Assembly: GCF_022968795.1 (NCBI RefSeq)
Contig: NZ_JALJRB010000013.1
Location: forward strand, 1-64,000
DNA length: 64,000 bases
Reading direction: 5' to 3'
From: Desulfatitalea alkaliphila
GTDB lineage: Bacteria > Desulfobacterota > Desulfobacteria > Desulfobacterales > Desulfosarcinaceae
The notes beneath the pieces were generated by a model. That model saw only the letters and a program-made list of their open reading frames with translations, made no database searches and was not told the DNA's origin. Below, in pieces: positions 60,110 to 64,000 of the stretch (its first letter is position 1; the number at the start of each line of letters is the position of its first letter). Both the position numbers and the translations under genes were made by a program.

Positions 60110-63100
60110 ATGCCTTCCGACCTTAAAGAACGCATTCAGGCGGCAACGCTCAAAAGTCTGAAATCCCGTAACAGCTACAACGATTCCATTACCGCCCAAC
60201 TGACTCAGTCCCTCAACAAGGCTGAACAGGAAGTGGCTCAGGCCATATTGAAATACCGCAGTCTTGGATCTCTGCCGGACAACAAGCTGGCTGCGTTGAA
60301 AGGTCTGGAGAAACTTCAGGGCGAGCTGGACGATGTTCTGCGTCAGTTGAAGCGTGACCAGACGCTCGTCTTCCGCAAGAGCACCAAGGACGCTTTCAAA
60401 GGCGGAATCGCTCAAGGCATCAGCGAACTGACATCCGCATCACTGCCTTTCTATGCCGACCTGAAACCTGAAGGTATCGATAAGCTGGCCACCAAAGTGT
60501 TCACAATCGTCGACACCAATGCCCTCGACTTCATGACGCAGTACAACCTGACGCTTGCCGGTGATGTCCATCGTGAGCTGTCAGATGGTATCAAACGGAC
60601 AATTCTGAGCGGGATAGCCACAGGCAAAGGCGCAGATGATATTGTCCGGGACCTCGGCAAAGTCATCATCGACAAAGACTCGTTCAGACAGGCTGGCAGT
60701 CGCGTGTTCAGCAAGGCGCAGTACCGCATGGAAATGATCGCCCGGACTGAAGTCTTGCGGTCGCACAATATGGGGCGGCTGAAATTCCATGAGCGAGTCG
60801 GTGTTCAGAGACTTGAATGGATGGCCATGAATGATGAGAGAACCTGCCCGGTGTGTGGACCTCTCGACGGCAAGACATTCCCCATCGATAAATTCCCCCA
60901 ACAACCCGCACATCCGCATTGCCGCTGCACAAACCTTGTCGCGTGGCCCATGAGTATCTGCGGCTCCGACTTGTCTGCACAGGCGGCACCCACGGCTTCA
61001 CAGGGCGATGCCTGCATACTGCCCCCGCATGCGCTGGAGGGAATGGCCGACGCTCAGGCAAAAGAGAACGCCAAACTGAAGGATGCATTTGAAAACGGAA
61101 ACGCCGATGACCTTACAGCACTCACCGTAAAACAGCTCCAGACACTCTCAAAAGAAAACGGCATCTCTATTGCCCGCACCAAGGCCGACTTCATCAAGCT
61201 GCTCGATCAGGCAGAGCCGGGAATAGACCACAGCACACTTTCAGGGACCGGACTGAAGGCAAAGCTCAAAGAGCACAAGATCGGCCTGCTCCGGACAAAG
61301 GAAGATTTGATCGGGCTGTTGTCTCAAAAACAGGCTGAACTCAAACAAGCACAACTCATTGCCCAGCAGATGTCTAAACTACCACCGGTGGAAGGACTCG
61401 ATGGCATGCCGGTATCCCAGCTCAAAGAGATGGCCAAAAGCAACGGCATCTCCCTGAATATGACCAAGCAGGAGACCATCGAGTTACTGGACAAACTCGA
61501 GCCGGGCATCGACCACACCTCCCTGAAGGGAAAAGAGCTGCTGGCAAAGAAAAAACAGTACGGAATCGGTGTCCTGAAAAACAAGCAACAGCTCGTTGAG
61601 GCACTCCAGAAAAAGGCCGGAACGGATCTGGCGGAATCAGCCAAAAAGAAAGCCGCCGATGAAGCCAAACAGCTTCTGGTGAAAAAACAGAAAGAGCTGG
61701 TCGAAAAGGCTGCGGCCGGAGTTCACCTGCCGGAATCCCCGTTGGACTACACAAGTTTTATCAGCCAGGTATCTGATGCGGAAAAAGCTCTGGCATCGGC
61801 GAAGGAACTGCCTCAGGAGTTGCTTGCCGGGCATGCCAAGGAAATCGCTCTCAAAAAGCAGCTCTTTCAGGAGCAAATATCCAAACTCAAGTCTTCGGAG
61901 CTTAAATCCATCGCCAAGGATACGCAGCTCAAACACTGGCAATGGGCAAGCAAGGATGACCTCGTCACGCTCTTTACTGAAACTGACCCCGGGAAGATCG
62001 GAGAAGCGCAATCCAATATCGAGAGTAAATGGCAGAAATGGGCTGAAAAGCATAGCGGCAAAAAAGCGAAGATTGCTCCTGCAAAAGAGAAAAAACCAGC
62101 GCCTAAACCATCTGTTGAACCCAAAGCCAAACCACCATCCTTTGCCCAGAAAGGTGCTGAATTTGAAACCGCCGATCAGAAATGGAATGAAAAATCAGCG
62201 ACCGGAAAATTCAATAAGTCAGGCAAGGCCAATGTCGGCGGAGCGCATGAAAAAGAGTTTTGGACCGATGAGAATGGCGATAAATGGCTGTTTAAACCGG
62301 CCAAGAAATCCAAGGACAACTTCATCGCTCATGGTGAGGAAGCCGCATACAAAATCGGGCGTCTGATCGACCCGGATGCAATCGAGGTTCGAAATATCCA
62401 GTTGAACGGAAGGACCGGTTCCATTCAGAAATGGCGCACGGACCTGAAGTCAGAAATCGACTTCAGAAACATACTCCCGGAGGACCTGACCACCGTTGAG
62501 CTTGAACAGCTGCAGCGGGAACATGTTGTCGACTGGCTTATCGCCAACCACGACGGACACTCCAAACAGTTCATCCGTGGAAGAAACGGCCATGTATATG
62601 GCATCGACAAGGGGCAGGCATTCAAACACCTCGGCAAGGACAATCTTTCTCTGGATTACCATCCCAACAGCGCCTTTGGTGAAGAAGAACCTTTTTACAA
62701 TAAGGTTTTTCGGGCAGCCAAGGACGGCAAGGTCAACTTCGATCCTCAGGTCACCCTGAAGTACATTCAGGAGGTCGAAAAGATATCTGACGACACATAT
62801 CTCGATATCATCCGGCCCTATGCCGAGGGGCGTTTCGGAAAAGACAAAATCGGGCTGGATAAATTCTATGAGCAGGCGCTTCAGCGCAAACATGATCTGC
62901 GGAAGGATTTCGAGCGCTATTACGGGGATGTTTTAGGTCGGAAAGATTTCAGTTTCTCATCACTGCAGACCAAACCCGGGATCAAAAAGCTGCTGCAGGA
63001 TGCGGATGAAAAAATCATCGATGATGCCGGTAAACTCGGATGGCAGGGAAAAACCCTGCCGTTTGACAGTGGCGATGTCGAAGACCAGAACGCGCTGATA

Positions 63101-64000
63101 TTCACAGAGACCTTCAAAGGCAAACAACGCACCGTTGTCAAAATGAAGATCCGACCGGATACGGATTCCAAAATCACCGCTCTGCTTCGGGAACAGCTGG
63201 ATCTTGTCGAACTCAAGAAAGGCCAGCCTTTGCAGGACGACACCTTTTTTTCGACCATTCTGGAAGCCGTGAAGAACGTCAATTTTCATGTCGGTGACGG
63301 GAATTATAACCGGACCAAACTGGCGAAAGCAGAGAAGCTTCGAACCCGTTTGCTTGTGCTTGCCCGCAGCAAAGATCCGGAAGTCAAAAAGATGGCCGAC
63401 AGCTATATCAAATGGCTGGATGAAATCAAAGAGGCGGTCGACTGGGACCGCGCCACCAACGGTGTCTTTGAACAGTACCTTCCCGAGCTGCCGAAGCAGG
63501 TCAAGCCCAAGAAACCGGATTTCAAGGTTACCAGAGGCAAGGTCACTCACACCAAGAGGCGCATCAGCGGCGGCAAGATAACCGTCGAGATGGATGATGT
63601 CGATAATTACGGGATGTTCAACCGGGATTCGAGGATGCAGGACGGCCTTCAATTCACCGCCGATTTTGACGACGGTACACGTCTTAAATACCGACCATGG
63701 GACAATACAAACCTTTATGCCCAGCGAGGAGAGCTGGAGATTGTGATCGATGGTGATGCCAGCGGCAAGAAGGTCGAAGCCCTGATGACCAAACTGGATA
63801 AACTCGGCATCGATGCACGGATTTCTTCACCCGAGAACGCCGAGCAGATGTATCTGGAAAAGATGGCTTACATCCGGAAAGTGGACCACACCGCAGAATA
63901 CAAGCGGCTTCAAAAAAGGCTGGATGACCGCGATGCATCAGTCAATGAGCGGGTACAGACTCTTCGTGGTTACTGGCAAAAAGAACTCAATGTTGATGAT
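60110..64000 (+). CDS. Giant MuF-type head protein with kinase-like domain (3' end outside window)
   Basis: An open frame of 1297 codons without a stop that runs off the right edge. Residues ~1-205 are the helical start of a phage Mu gpF/SPP1 gp7 minor head protein. Residues ~211-275 are the MuF core (ARTEVLRSHNMGRLKFHERV, CPVC at 246-249, HPHCRC near 273). Residues ~334-640 hold SAP-like motifs, two of them in a ~94-residue internal duplication (EPGIDHSTL, EPGIDHTSL). Residues ~690-850 resemble a HipA/PI3K-like kinase (LFKP with Lys729, DWLIANHDGHSKQFI at 808-822, YGIDKGQAFKHL with Asp833). The rest is unrecognised. It fits MuF polymorphic-toxin architecture, with the virion delivering a C-terminal effector. 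Confidence 0.82.
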   Translation, partial: MPSDLKERIQAATLKSLKSRNSYNDSITAQLTQSLNKAEQEVAQAILKYRSLGSLPDNKLAALKGLEKLQGELDDVLRQLKRDQTLVFRKSTKDAFKGGIAQGISELTSASLPFYADLKPEGIDKLATKVFTIVDTNALDFMTQYNLTLAGDVHRELSDGIKRTILSGIATGKGADDIVRDLGKVIIDKDSFRQAGSRVFSKAQYRMEMIARTEVLRSHNMGRLKFHERVGVQRLEWMAMNDERTCPVCGPLDGKTFPIDKFPQQPAHPHCRCTNLVAWPMSICGSDLSAQAAPTASQGDACILPPHALEGMADAQAKENAKLKDAFENGNADDLTALTVKQLQTLSKENGISIARTKADFIKLLDQAEPGIDHSTLSGTGLKAKLKEHKIGLLRTKEDLIGLLSQKQAELKQAQLIAQQMSKLPPVEGLDGMPVSQLKEMAKSNGISLNMTKQETIELLDKLEPGIDHTSLKGKELLAKKKQYGIGVLKNKQQLVEALQKKAGTDLAESAKKKAADEAKQLLVKKQKELVEKAAAGVHLPESPLDYTSFISQVSDAEKALASAKELPQELLAGHAKEIALKKQLFQEQISKLKSSELKSIAKDTQLKHWQWASKDDLVTLFTETDPGKIGEAQSNIESKWQKWAEKHSGKKAKIAPAKEKKPAPKPSVEPKAKPPSFAQKGAEFETADQKWNEKSATGKFNKSGKANVGGAHEKEFWTDENGDKWLFKPAKKSKDNFIAHGEEAAYKIGRLIDPDAIEVRNIQLNGRTGSIQKWRTDLKSEIDFRNILPEDLTTVELEQLQREHVVDWLIANHDGHSKQFIRGRNGHVYGIDKGQAFKHLGKDNLSLDYHPNSAFGEEEPFYNKVFRAAKDGKVNFDPQVTLKYIQEVEKISDDTYLDIIRPYAEGRFGKDKIGLDKFYEQALQRKHDLRKDFERYYGDVLGRKDFSFSSLQTKPGIKKLLQDADEKIIDDAGKLGWQGKTLPFDSGDVEDQNALIFTETFKGKQRTVVKMKIRPDTDSKITALLREQLDLVELKKGQPLQDDTFFSTILEAVKNVNFHVGDGNYNRTKLAKAEKLRTRLLVLARSKDPEVKKMADSYIKWLDEIKEAVDWDRATNGVFEQYLPELPKQVKPKKPDFKVTRGKVTHTKRRISGGKITVEMDDVDNYGMFNRDSRMQDGLQFTADFDDGTRLKYRPWDNTNLYAQRGELEIVIDGDASGKKVEALMTKLDKLGIDARISSPENAEQMYLEKMAYIRKVDHTAEYKRLQKRLDDRDASVNERVQTLRGYWQKELNVDD

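Overview
The window looks like a chromosomal stretch of an anaerobic, probably deltaproteobacterial (Desulfobacterota-like) bacterium. This is inferred from gene content: CooC/CooT nickel-maturation proteins, an AidB-type acyl-CoA dehydrogenase beside a fatty-acyl-CoA ligase remnant, and a glycine/betaine-reductase-like selenoprotein-family remnant. No rRNA or complete tRNA gene was seen to confirm it. The left ~35 kb is GC-rich host or island DNA full of defence genes and decayed genes. From about 35.1 kb to the right edge the DNA is a prophage-like element whose right end lies outside the window.

Layout. 0.1-6.6 kb: a tightly overlapping operon (DUF6361-like protein, phospholipase-D-like nuclease, 1054-aa SNF2/DEAD-type helicase, 83-aa protein), a candidate defence cassette. 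6.7-10.5 kb: ADP-ribosylglycohydrolase, then a remnant of an acyl-CoA ligase, an acyl-CoA dehydrogenase and a TetR regulator. 11-15.4 kb: WYL regulator, Cys4 protein, DUF4268 nuclease-like protein and a frameshifted, truncated DrmD-type DISARM helicase, i.e. an eroding defence island. 15.6-23.9 kb: a lower-GC, acquired-looking block of secreted hydrolases and oxidoreductases on the minus strand with a divergent AraC regulator; the outermost flavodoxin and the SDR gene are broken. 24-25 kb: a two-gene module homologous to one inside the prophage. 25.2-28.6 kb: a RecQ-phosphoribosyltransferase fusion plus a DprA-like protein (ShosTA-like). 28.8-33.6 kb: flavodoxin, a broken GrdB-like gene, histidine phosphatase, SEC-C protein, CooT, CooC. 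34-35.13 kb: selO, cut off at a sequence that matches the 3' end of a tmRNA gene followed by a strong intrinsic terminator.

The prophage-like element. On the minus strand lies a lexA-like repressor followed by three overlapping genes of unknown function (35.5-38.4 kb). A sigma-70 promoter overlaid by a 20-bp palindrome sits in front of lexA, suggesting an autoregulated, SOS-inducible cargo or defence operon. Rightward come an integration cassette (DUF2924, large serine recombinase, HTH protein), a phage sigma-like factor whose ribosome site is inside a perfect hairpin, a recombination/replication operon (Cas4/RecB-like nuclease, Sak4-like ATPase, DUF669 SSB-like protein, ERCC4 nuclease, RecD2-like helicase, primase-helicase), an iteron-rich probable origin, a terminase small subunit, a tyrosine recombinase pair, terminase large subunit, portal, and a giant MuF-type head protein (>1297 residues, running off the window) carrying SAP-like repeats and a HipA/PI3K-like kinase domain.

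The most notable pattern is a bipartite motif, CCGAC(G/A)-N16-GGTAAGTAA(C/G), found four times on the plus strand. Each copy lies in front of one phage transcription unit, and all have exactly the same spacing. It is a good candidate for a promoter class read by the element's own sigma-like factor.
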